From Earliella scabrosa (taxonomy: Eukaryota; Basidiomycota; Agaricomycetes; Polyporales; Polyporaceae): 64,000 nucleotides of DNA. Made by a program: the position numbers and the translations under genes. Positions 48,701 through 58,689 of this stretch are shown here, one piece after another (the first letter of the stretch is position 1; each line of letters opens with the position of its first letter). The DNA is taken from the NCBI GenBank assembly GCA_022605405.1, contig JABYQQ010000012.1:248001-312000 (forward strand), read 5' to 3'. The notes beneath the pieces were generated by a model. That model did not search any database. It was given only the letters and a program-made list of their open reading frames with translations, and was not told where the DNA came from.

Positions 48701-49759
48701 AAACACCACAGACCCTAGTCCTGCCGAGTGGACAATGTGCGAGTTGGCAAGGCGGATGGGGATGGTGTGGGGCGAGTACGAGCGAAACCAGTGGCGGTGC
48801 GGAGTCATGTGTGCAGAAGCACCTGTGTCGGTGTTCCAGTTAGCTGCTGCCGGCGAAGAGAGCCACGAAGCGCGGTCCGAGACGGACAGCAGCGCAGAGG
48901 CGCAACCAGCACTCACAGTCGCCGCTCCAGCGGACTCCTGGGGTGTCTCCGATGTGTCCTTGGACGCCTCGGCCGCGTTCTCCTTGCGCTTCGGCTTCTG
49001 GGAGCGGAACTGCATGCGCTGAGAGGCCTTCTCCTTCGCTTTTGCGCTGGCGTCGCGTTTGGAGTAGCACTCGGCCTCGGAGTGGTTCTGGCGGCCGCAG
49101 AACGTGCAGGTGACGGTAGAGGCGGCATGGGAGAGGACGGGGAGCGACGATGAGGCACCAGGCTGGTTCTCGAGCGCAACGAACGTGTCTTGCAGTTTCT
49201 CCAGTGTCAGGGAGTCGTCTAGCAGCAGCGTCTGCTGCAGACTGTTGTACTCCGCAGGCAGCGCACGGATGAGCGCCATGAGGACGAGCTCGTCGTCGAG
49301 CTTGTCGATGTCGAAGCCTGTGGGACGCAGGGCACGCATGTCGGACTTGAGCTGGGATGCTCGAGTGGAAAGGGAGGATAGGGACTCGTCTTCGGCCTTG
49401 GAGAGGCTCAGGAGGGCGTTGTAGGTGTTAAAACGCGTACCAGGACGTTTCTGCATGTGCACGGCCTCCAGCTTCCTCCACATCGCTCCAGGATCGTCTC
49501 GAATGGCCTCCAGATGCGTCTGCTGCTCCCTCTCCACACATGTCTAGATCTCCCCAGCTGCCAGGTCCACTCTGTTGTCAAAATCGCGCAAATCGTGGCG
49601 CTCACTGGCGCCGAGAGGGCTGACGAACGCAGGTCTCGACTCAGTACCCTGCACAATGCGCAGAGCACCAAGAGTGCGAAGCCTGGCCTCCATATCGAGC
49701 TTCCATTGCTGGTAGTTGCGATTGTTGAGCTTGGGGAAGGTCGGTGCGGATGGCGCCAT
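45749..49759 (-). pseudogene. Copia 2 gag-pol polyprotein
   Basis: Sense start MAPSAPTFPKLNNRNYQQWK at 49759; TAG at 49544-49546 interrupts gag after LAAGEI, and the same frame continues for about 1260 codons. Gag zinc knuckle CTFCGRQNHSEAEC; protease WNTDTGASAHM. Then HLTHKKRYAVAL is joined directly to LRTETDEPHQNGVAERGNRT at about 48570: the integrase zinc finger and the first two acidic residues of the DDE triad are missing, with the frame kept. The RT has AYLNGELKEEVYMKQPEGF and FVDDITLAS; RNase H has YTDADHAGCPDTGRSTSGY and ALSTTEAEFVAA. Without integrase core it cannot be autonomous. Confidence 0.9.
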
Positions 49760-49971
49760 GGGTGTAGGTCGGTGACGTGGCGCGCGACGGGCTGGCAAAA
49801 GGACGGAGCAAAGGGACGACAACTGCGGGAGATATCGAGGAAAGATGGAGCAGAGAGTCCCAGAGAGAGAAGGAGTCAAGCAGAGAGAAGGAAGGGGTGG
49901 ATGGGGACCAGGATGAGGTCTTGAGAGCGTTGGACAGGCAGGGATGGACGTCTGGAGGGTGTCAGAGCGCA

Positions 49972-49983
49972 GGGCTCATAACC
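49972..49983 (-). promoter_or_regulatory. Copia 2 half-tRNA primer binding site
   Basis: Sense GGTTATGAGCCC directly beside the LTR at 49984, complementary to the initiator tRNA-Met anticodon loop. Copia 1 has the identical site. Confidence 0.85.
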
Positions 49984-50394
49984 TGTTGGCTGCAGGGCAC
50001 CTCAGAGCAGTCACAATGGCCTAGGTCGAGCTCTGTGAAGTCTCATATATTGCAGATGACAATAACACCCACCTAGGTCGAGCTCTGTGAAGTCTAAGGA
50101 CGCCAGAGCTCGACGAGGGGGAAGTTTGCAGTGCGCGCTACATCGTGGGAAAGAACTGTGCGCGCAGTAAGGCGCCGAAAATCAACGAAGAAAAATGACA
50201 AGGCAAAAGCGCCCAAAAGTGCGAGGGTTCAATCCTGGGAATGGGCAAAAGTGAAAACATTTTGTAACTCGGGAATGGCGCGCGATCTCCGCGCGCCAAT
50301 TGGAGCGTCGGTCAGGCGCACTGCCAGTGACCCTCCTGCAAAGTTGTGACTTGATGCAGTCACAGGAACTCGCGCTATTGCGCAGAGTTCAACA
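49984..50394 (-). repeat. Copia 2 upstream LTR
   Basis: 411 bp. Compared with the other LTR it has an extra stretch around 50045-50075 that splits a CTCTGTGAAGTCT repeat. The tRNA-like B box is kept. Confidence 0.9.
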
Positions 50395-51112
50395 ACATTG
50401 TACAACTTCAGTAACTTCTTACTGTGTGGTGCTATCATCACATATTGTATATCATTCTGTTCGCATTTTACAGCTCTATTTGAATAGATTACTTACAAAA
50501 TACAATCATTGAACCATGATTCACTATCTGTGTTATACTGCTGTAGCTGGATATATATGTAACTTTTCTATATATATTACTGGCACTTCCCCAAAGTGCT
50601 GGGGGTCGCAGGGGTCGCAGGGGTCGAGGGGTCGAGCCTGGGGTCAAGCCTGGGGTTGAGATATTCTACAGCCTGTGGTGTCTACTGTCCACACTGTCAT
50701 TATAGTGTTAGCTCGACAGCCCGCATGCTAAGGATGCGTCATTCAGTGAACAATCATATGTTTTCCTCAATCTCTCTTGGTCTCTCTTTCATGGCTCTTT
50801 GCTGTCTCTTCTCCTTCTCTTTTCTTATCATGATCATGCTCCTCCTTTTCACACGCACATTTTCGTGGTCCTTGAGCTCATTAATCTCTCTGTCTATGTT
50901 TCTTCTAGCTGTTTCTCCTTCTGTCTCAATCAATTTGGTTCTGATGGACACATGAGCTGTGCTTAAGATAGAGGTGTGTCATCATCTGTCGTTGTGCGAC
51001 CGGATCCATCTCAGGCAATGTTGCATGGACAAACTGTGGGGCATTACAGGTTTATGACACAAGATCCCGACTCTATGTTACACCAGGACAAGTGCAATGA
51101 ATGTATCTGAGA
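50395..51112. other. Non-coding DNA with a short GGGGTCGCA tandem
   Basis: At about 50600-50655 there are tandem-like units of GGGGTCGCAG and GGGGTCGAGCCTG. The frame at 50596-50955 is hydrophobic on one strand and highly charged on the other (KDHENVRVKRRSMIMIRKEK); neither resembles a known protein. Confidence 0.4.
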
Positions 51113-51345
51113 TTACGATTGATGAGGTAACGAAGCAATCGTCCTTTATGTGGACATTGCCTGTCACGACCGATGGACCCCGTGGGAATGTTATTCAAAC
51201 TCCGCTTACCATAGGCTTACCATTACATAAGCGCTAATAAGAAAGTTACTTACCCTTCTGAACCCTAGCTCGGGGTTAGAGCCACTGGCTAGGGTCCCAT
51301 AGCCGCCGGTACACTAGCTACTAATGTCGTCAATATGAGCATTGC
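51113..51345 (+). mobile_element. 5' fragment of a family H element (H7)
   Basis: Begins TTACGATTGATGAGGTAACG with the internal pairing motif AATCGT and the family segment ACCCCGTGGGAATG, CTCCGCTTAC. No 3' hairpin end follows, so it is truncated. The right limit is approximate. Confidence 0.75.
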
Positions 51346-51369
51346 GTATCATATAATAGGCTACTAGTA

Positions 51370-54300
51370 CTATCTGTCCTGCATCAAATTTCTTCTAATG
51401 AAATCCCTACTCATCGCCTCTACCTTAGAAGCTACCACGCTGGCATTCTTATACATCTTGAGGGTCTTCTTCCAATCCTTTGCACTTCGTGGCACCTCCT
51501 TTCCTTGTAGGATTCCGTGCAGATGTTGACTGAACCACTCCTCTTCCCATGCTGTCCATCTTCCCGTATAGAATCCGGCGTCTACCCAATGTCGGTGTTT
51601 TGGCCACCACGACTTATCCGATGTCTGGTTCGACTGATCTGGTATCAGATGAGTACAGTCTCACGACTCACGCATAATTAGTCGATCGCATACCTGTGTA
51701 GACCTTATACACACCACAAATCACGTCCAGTTCATCATCGTCCACCTCGTCATCGAGCAACTCGGTCGTCCCTTGGGGTTGCACTACTTAGTTCGATCCG
51801 AGGATGGTCCCGCACTTGCCCGTCCCAAGCACGTGTTCATCACCTCGATGTCGCCTCCCACAGCCTCTAAACAGATTCGCCAGACTATTCCACCCTTCAA
51901 CATGTACGCCCGGCTTCGCGGCTCGGACATGAGCTCTACGACGCGCTGCATGTACTCTGCGTAATCGTTTCCAGTTGCGACGAACGAGCCTGGTCAAAAT
52001 GGAAACCGAATGGAAGCGGTTGGCGTGGACTTCAGCCTGGGAGCATTTGATGTATCGTTGATGCTGCGTTTGACTGCTGTTCGGAATGGTATTCCGTGCT
52101 GAATGAGGAGTGCTGACGCATCATCTCCACCCCGGATGGACAGGTGACGCAGCAGGAATACGACCGCAGTGGCACTGCAGAGCAAAACCCAGGCATCGCC
52201 GGACAGGTTCGATGGGAGGAGCACATTGAAGTTAAGTTCGTAGATGTACGGTCGGTGCTGATGGTAGTCATCGTTGGCATACCACTCCGCGACGCGTACA
52301 TGTCTCCGGATGTCATTCTTGCAAAGAATGTAGTGGCGCGACATTGGGATGAGATCCCACATCAGCTCCATTGCCTTGTGCGCCGTTCCGCCCGATATCG
52401 CCATACATGCCCATGCAGCCAGCGACGCCTGTTCTTCTGCTCCTGTCGGCATGCTGTCGAGGGTCTGTCCAAATGTCACGTGGAGGTGCTTCTTACAAGC
52501 TTCATAATCGACGTCGTTGAAGCGCTGCGTGATCGGGTGCAAGCCGTACCAGAATCTGATTGAGTCTTCGACGTGTTCCATGGAGGCGTGTTGCGTGCAG
52601 AGATGCCTATACATGGGCTCTACCTCCAGCATCGCACGAGAAGGGTCTGGACATGCGTGCTGCGTGTCATCCCCAGCCTCCTTCACCACCTCCCATGTAA
52701 TGTCCTGCCCAGGATCGCCCTCGGCACCGTTTTCATCCGCTTGGGCTGTGAGCATGTTCTGTACAACGAACGGGAGCTGTGCAATGTCGTCTGGCATCCA
52801 CAGGTCCCATTCGTTGTAGTAGGGGCTATAGTGTCACTGTTCTGGACCTAGGATGAGTGACAGCCCGATCACCGCAACGGGAGGGACTGTAACCCGGATG
52901 GGAAGATCCTGCCAGGTAGGACAAGTGTTTGCATAGCAGTCCTTAATGGACACCCAGACGTATACGCGACTGCGGGGATGGGGATGTGGTCGGGCAACTG
53001 CTTGTCTCCATCGCCTCTGAGTGTTTGCCCTCTCATGCACTGTTTGCCGCTGTTGGATGCGTTGCTCGATAGTGTGCATTCGCGTCAGAAATTGAACCCG
53101 TGTTTCGCCCGGTTTTTGAAATGGTCCATGCGGTGGCTCTCCATCAGTGATGTATGGCTGCGGATGGCGCCGCTCTCTTCCATCCCTGATTAGCGTGAAC
53201 TCCGGCGGCCGTCTGCACGCTACGTCCGTTGTGGGGGGGGACTATTGACTGACCCTCTTTGCATTCCGCCATTGCAATTCTGTCACGTTTGTTCTCCCAG
53301 TGAAAGAACAACGGCACTCGGGCTCGCAGGAGGATGGGGATCAGTTCCAACCATCCACACGTCCGCACTTCCATCACCGCTCCAATGCGCAATCCAGCAG
53401 AGAAGTCGCACACTACAGATTGCTGTAATGCGTCAATCCACGATGTGTGCATTCGCTCGCGACCCAGAATGACGAGCCACTGTACGGTCGTGCTTTCTTG
53501 CGGAGGATGTTCATCTAAGGATAGTGCAATGGCTAGCGACGTGCGGGCCGACATGATGAGTAGGGCATCTCGGGACCGCTGTATCAATGCGCGGGCGTTC
53601 TCGTATGAGACATGCAAGCGTCGGTATCCGGCTTCAGAAGGTTGTGGCCATGCAGGCACACGTTGGACCGCTCTGGCAGCAAGGCTGTTGTTCAACTCAA
53701 GAAGCGCGGTGCACACGCGCCCCATGAATACCTCGAGCTCATACCAAAGCCGTTCGACTTCAGGATCCAACCGCCACCCGCGTTCAAATGATTGGGGCTC
53801 CAGACGACTACTATCGACGCAGAGACGAGATAGCAGTGGATCGGCGACTGGGGTGCGACGCAAGATGAATGCAGCTTCTGGAACTCTGAAAGCTGCGAAT
53901 TGGGGGCGCAATAGGTCCGCATAACGTTTGTTTTCGTCTAGATGGGGGTCGGCACCAGCGGGTAGGCGGATTTCCCGAGGACAATGGGCTACCGTGAATA
54001 ACCGGCCGTCGCTGTCGCAGAAGACGTGCAGTAGAGCTTGCCTGCCTCGCTAAGTCAGTCTCTCTGTAACATCAATAACACCACTTCACCCACCATTCAT
54101 GCTCCATGGCTTATGTTGTGTTGTGTGCTCACGCCCAAGCCAGGCGTAATCTTGAGTCCTTTCTCCTCGTTCTCCCGGTCTTTGCTTGGAGATGTGTGTA
54201 GCAAACGCTCTAGCGGACGACGAACATCCGCTACAGTGTGATTACTTGCACTCATGCTCCTGGTGAACTCGTTGGAGCCCTCTTGCGACTGTTTCTGGCC

Positions 54301-54424
54301 CGGTGGTGCACCGCGTCTGTGCAAGCCGTCCGTCTTCGTCCGACTTCGCGCTTGAATACTCTTCGGTCTCTTCCGCCTCTTCCGCGTTCCTTTCAGGGTC
54401 CGTGAGATCGTCCTGTGGCAACAT
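51370..54424 (-). CDS. Unknown multi-exon protein, divergent partner of the TET/JBP gene
   Basis: I do not know its function; it resembles a multi-copy family of large basidiomycete proteins found among mobile elements (recalled, not searched). Minus strand: start MLPQDDLTDPERNAEEAEET, acidic N-terminus, VRRPLERLLHTSPSKDRENE, then the core 53144-53920 with LIQRSRDALLIMSARTSLAI and ELIPILLRARVPLFFHWENK, the basic region FLTRMHTIEQRIQQRQ with SRVYVWVSIKD, then YYNEWDLWMP, VEDSIRFWYGLHPITQRF, DDELDVICGVYKVYT and a C-terminus SWWPKHRHWVDAGFYTGRW ending at TAG 51370-51372. It needs several introns; near 51790 (after SSDRTK) the frame seems broken, so the copy may be decayed. Confidence 0.6.
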
Positions 54425-54753
54425 TCGATTCAGTACGCAATGCTATAGTATTCCCAGCTTCGTACCAGCTGAAAGTCGAGGCTCCGAGTTGTCCACGTCT
54501 TGAGTGGTCGTCACGAACGTTGAGGGTGAGCGACGAGACTGCCGTGTCTGCATACAAGCTAGAAGTCCGCGAGTTCCCTAAAGCGGCAGGTACATCGCTT
54601 TGGGCGCTTACGCTAATCTAATCCCGCTTATCTTGGCTCGAGCTGAACCTTATCTTAAACTCAACTCGGAGTGGGCGAATTCGGTCAACGGTCTCCCGCC
54701 GACCCTCAAGCCCTTCCGCCCTACATCTCCAGTAACCCGACCCCAGCAATCAA
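54425..54753. other. 5' flank of the divergent gene pair
   Basis: Short frames on the plus strand (for example one containing YLKLNSEWANSVNGLPPTLK) may be remnants of the neighbouring gene, interrupted by H4. I cannot assign them. Confidence 0.3.
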
Positions 54754-57540
54754 CTTGGGTGGGAGTGGGCCATGTCTGGCAGGCACGATTGATGAGATGG
54801 TTGCTCATTATTATTGAGATGCTAATAAATGAGCAAATGATCTACGATCATCACACTGTCACTAAACAATGAGGTTCAAATATACTTGATTTCGAACTTT
54901 TGGTCAAAGCATGAAACATTGCTTGAAGATTTACATTTCATGCAACACTCTTTTGAACTGAGCATTCACTGCTGTCAGATATGTTAGATACTCTCATCTC
55001 TCCATTTTGCAGTGGACGAACTTTTATTACAAACTTTCATTACTTCAATGAACTTTTCCAAGTATGGTATAGAATTCCAAGCTCATTGCGCATGGCTTTA
55101 TGCAGCATAGCATGCCACTGTTTTTGCTCACCATACTAGCTTATTTCTCAACGAAGTGTTTATGTGTTGCAGTATTCAACTTGTAGTGTGACTATGAGGT
55201 GATCTTTGGCTTCTCAATGACACATAATACTTTCCATTCATGTTAGTTCATTTCTTTACAACATTTGTTCATTCATAAAGCACAAGCAGCTCAGAATATT
55301 ACACTACTACTACAGCAAATAACCACTATATTGTGTGCTTTCAATGATACATGTTACTCTACACAACTTTAGAAACACTACATTGTTTATGGAGAGTGAA
55401 AGTTGTAGGTAACACTGAGTTATCAGTACCATTACAAGACCTTACAGAGCCCAAGAGGATGATCATTGGTATCTCCTGTGTTATAAGCTAGTGGTCTTAT
55501 TTTGGCTGGATATATTTCTAGATCAACATGGGCATATGACCAATTGTTCGAGAAGTTGCAATGATTGTCACATTTCTATACTTCAATGTACATATAAGAG
55601 CTCAGTAGTATATGGAATGGATAGAGATGATACAATAGAAGATTATCATGATTTTCCGTAATGTTTGCTATAGAACTGATGGAGTTATTCAGTAAATAGT
55701 AAATAGATCGTTCAGTTGTGATGAGAACATTCCCACGGTGGTGCGATTGAAGAGAGCTCATTTTTTTTCGGTTCTAATGGTATATAACACTCCATACATT
55801 CGTTAGAAAACACTCTGAAGCCAATGGAACTAGTATCTGCACAGTAGCCACTGGATAATCCCAAACTACACAAATTTCATAGAGCTGATTTTTCGGTTCT
55901 CAATGACCAATAACACTTCATTCTTATGACCCTTCATTGTTCTACTAACCAATATTTACTTGTTGATCAAGCACAAACAGCTTGGAATAATACTCTACTA
56001 ACATGCCAGATTTGTGATCTCAATAATATATAACACTTCATACAACTCGTGGTATATAGAAAGTGGAACATGTAAGTAACACTGACCCTGCTTACTGTAT
56101 GCTGGTACACAATAACCAAATGCTGCTAGTTTATACTGTATACTGCAAGAGCATACAAAGCCCACAAGTAAATCAATGACCCATAATGTATGATGCATGA
56201 ATAGTCTACTGGATAACACCTCTACTCTTTATGCTTATGGTTGAGAGTTCAAGTCTGGCTATGTGCATTTTTGAGCTTCAATTTTTCGAACAATTGAACA
56301 TTAGAAATCTAAAAGCATGTTAAATGGTGCATTCAGTAATAATGGAAATATTCCCACAGTAGTGCCATTGAGAAGAGCTCATTTTTCCGGTCCTAATGAT
56401 ATATAACACTCCATGTATTGCATAGGAACCGACAGAGATACACTTTGAAGCAAGTAGTACTAGGTCGTGCACAGCCACATTAATAGGCGCTGGAGAATCC
56501 CAACCTTTGTCGATGGCGCCTATTTTTTAAGCGCCATCGACAAACATTGGGATTCTCCAGCGGCTATTCATGCGGCTGTGCAGGGACTAGAACCATTGGC
56601 TTCGAAGTGTATCCCTGTCAGTTTCTAATGAAAGTATAGAGTGTTATATACCATTAGAATCGGAAAAATGAGCTCTCTTCAATCGCACCACCGTGGGAAT
56701 ATTATCATTACAACTGAACGATCTATTCACTACTTACTGAATAACTCCATCAGTTCTATAGCAAAAATGACGGAAAAATCATGATAATTCTCTATTGTAT
56801 CATCTCTATCCATTCCACATACTACTGAGCTGTTATATGTACATTGAAGTCTAGAAAGTTGACAATCATTGCAACTTTCGAACATTTGGCCAGTATATGT
56901 ATTTGTTGATACGTGTTGAAGTGAATCAAATGAATGTGTAGTGGGTCTAGAAGATCAATATATAATGGACAATGATCTAGTGTGACCAGATATGCATACT
57001 GAAGCCAAATCATGCTCACAACCCAGCCAACCTTCCGCACTTGGGCAAGTGTATATGAGCTATAACTTTTGTACTAATAGTTCATACACACTTGCAGTAA
57101 GTGCATCTAAGAGTGCAGATCATGCCTACCAAACAATATAAAAACATGTTTGTCACAGAGTTACAAGTAGAGACAGTAGTAGATGAAGTCATTAGAAGTG
57201 ATATAAAGAGCCACTAGTAACTAGTAGTATAGACGCCAATGGACCACAAAGCATGTGCCAACACAATGTAGTAAGCGCCGGCCATGCCAGCAGCCGAGCC
57301 ACGGGGGAGAGCATAAGAAAAGTAGTCAATGTGGCTGTGTCCAGTGGTAAGAAACGAGTAAGAAATTCCAACCCTAACCCTGTGGTGGGCGTCTAAAAGT
57401 AAGTAATTTTGTTACCTGAGATGACATAAGTTGTATGGAAGGGTAACAAAAACATTTCCCATGGTGACCGAGTTGCGTCACAAGCGCCGGGCCAAAAGCT
57501 CCCCATAAGAACGATTAATTCGTAAACTCATCAATCGTAA
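54754..57540 (-). mobile_element. Family H element, copy H4, 2.8 kb with large inverted repeats
   Basis: Minus-strand sense: starts TTACGATTGATGAG at 57540, and at its 3' end has CATCAATCGTG, the hairpin GCCAgacaTGGC and CCCAAG at 54754. It is the longest copy in the window and has no coding frame. Inside, 55584-55846 and 56588-56852 are inverted copies of each other, around a hairpin centred near 56525 and a further direct copy of half an arm at about 56335-56490. The motif GAGCTCATTTTTCGGTTC with TATATAACACTC recurs throughout and also in H1 and H2. Confidence 0.82.
56211..56275 (+). repeat. tRNA-like segment inside H4
   Basis: ATAGTCTACTGGATAACACC resembles an A box and GAGAGTTCAAGTCTGGC a B box, about 45 nt apart. 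No stable acceptor stem. It resembles the segment at 13646-13735. Confidence 0.35.
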
Positions 57541-57971
57541 CTCGATGGCGACATCATTTGGCAAGCGCGTGGCCTGGTCTGACTTGTGCAGAGTGTTCGT
57601 CGCTCTGCAGAAGTTCTGGACCAGCCTCTTCGAGTGCGAGGGTTCGCCGACGAGAACGCTCTTCGAGCAAATGTCAAGACGTCCTAACGTATCATCCTCA
57701 CCCGTCCCAGGCGCCCAGCACGCCTCTCAGCTGCACCTAAACGCTGCGTCCGAAGCCCGACATGGTGCCACTGGTCCAGGCAGGTGTTCGTCGCCCCGCA
57801 GAGAGTCTGGAGAACTCGTCTCTGCGCATGCGACGGTTCGGTCGCTACAACCAACGGCGGGCTTCGAGCTTGCCCAACGTATGGGCTAGTCCATGCCACA
57901 GGTGAGACCCTTCCCCGATCATAGCGCCGCTGCTCATCGCATTCACCAGGGCTACAACCGTCTGTGCTGAC

Positions 57972-57997
57972 CAGGGAGTGATGGCCATCACTCCCTG
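57972..57997. repeat. Perfect 26-bp palindrome
   Basis: The arm is CAGGGAGTGATGG with its exact inverse and no spacer. Nearly the same palindrome recurs at 58365-58396. Confidence 0.9.
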
Positions 57998-57999
57998 TC

Positions 58000-58034
58000 A
58001 GAAGTGCGGTCGGCCGACGGCCGCCCGCACTTCT
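58000..58034. repeat. Inverted repeat with GGCCG centre
   Basis: Arms AGAAGTGCGG / CCGCACTTCT around a 15-nt centre that itself contains CGGCCG twice. Confidence 0.85.
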
Positions 58035-58364
58035 CGGCCGGGACTCCAAGTTTGACAGGGTAGGTCATGAGGGACAACGCCGCTCACTCTCTGACGCCAT
58101 ACCGACGTAGACAGAGCATCATATCACCATTGTCATGCGGTCCTGCACACTCGCCGCCCGATTCTCTCCTAAACCTGCAAACCCCAAGCCGGACATAGAC
58201 AGCCCCATACCAAAGCCACCCCACTTGAACATCGGCATCTCCGCCACTTGGCGTAACCTCCGTCGTCGCGTAGCGCTTACCCGTCAGCTGAACGTGAGGG
58301 GTTTTCTCTGGGCCGATCTACGACAGGTCTGAGGGGATGTCCGCTCGGCCGACCATCTGACGCT

Positions 58365-58396
58365 GAGCAGGGAGCGATGGCCATCACTCCCTGCTC
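58365..58396. repeat. 32-bp palindrome with one mismatch
   Basis: Arms GAGCAGGGAGCGATGG / CCATCACTCCCTGCTC, a longer relative of the 57972 palindrome. Confidence 0.9.
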
Positions 58397-58689
58397 GATT
58401 ACGAGGCGCCCGAACCGCTTATAAGACCTTGCGACCGTTTGTCGCCTCTCCAGCCCATCGTGCGCCGGTATTTGCTCGCTCAGTATACTCCTCTGCACGC
58501 CTTATCTGGTATGCTCCTTCTGCCGCCCTCTCCGTATCTCCATCCCATTCCATTACTCATGCACGTGCCTCCCTAGACCTCGTTTCTCGCACATCCCGTC
58601 GGCTCGTTATGGATCTCCCCTGAGACGAACAGTTTCCAGGTACATCACGCATTTGTACTCGCTGTTGCGGTTCATACTGATGCAGTAGC

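Larger units (their letters stand above)
45348..50394 (-). mobile_element. Copia retrotransposon 2, integrase-deleted
   Basis: Minus-strand Copia with LTRs 45348-45734 and 49984-50394, sense ends TGTTGAACTC...CAGCCAACA, polypurine tract GGCAGGGGGAAG beside 45734, and a half-tRNA-Met primer site at 49972-49983. The flanking five bases (AAGTT and ACATT) do not match, so an LTR recombination or rearrangement may have happened. Coding: premature stop in gag and an in-frame loss in integrase. Confidence 0.92.
57541..58689 (+). other. Palindrome-rich 5' region of the TET/JBP-like gene
   Basis: Possible 5' exons: an open frame at 58429-58623 (KTLRPFVASPAHRAPVF) lies just before a splice acceptor at 58687, and another at 58135-58332. 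Between 57972 and 58396 are three strong palindromes. Two share the core GATGGCCATCACTCCC. I cannot fix the start of transcription or translation. Confidence 0.4.

Noticed and set aside
45343..50399. Target duplication of Copia 2
   Set aside because: Five bases on either side are AAGTT and ACATT; they do not match, so no duplication is claimed.
50596..50955. Hydrophobic or coiled-coil protein gene
   Set aside because: The charged minus frame and the hydrophobic plus frame are mirror products of a purine/pyrimidine-biased stretch with no family match I know.
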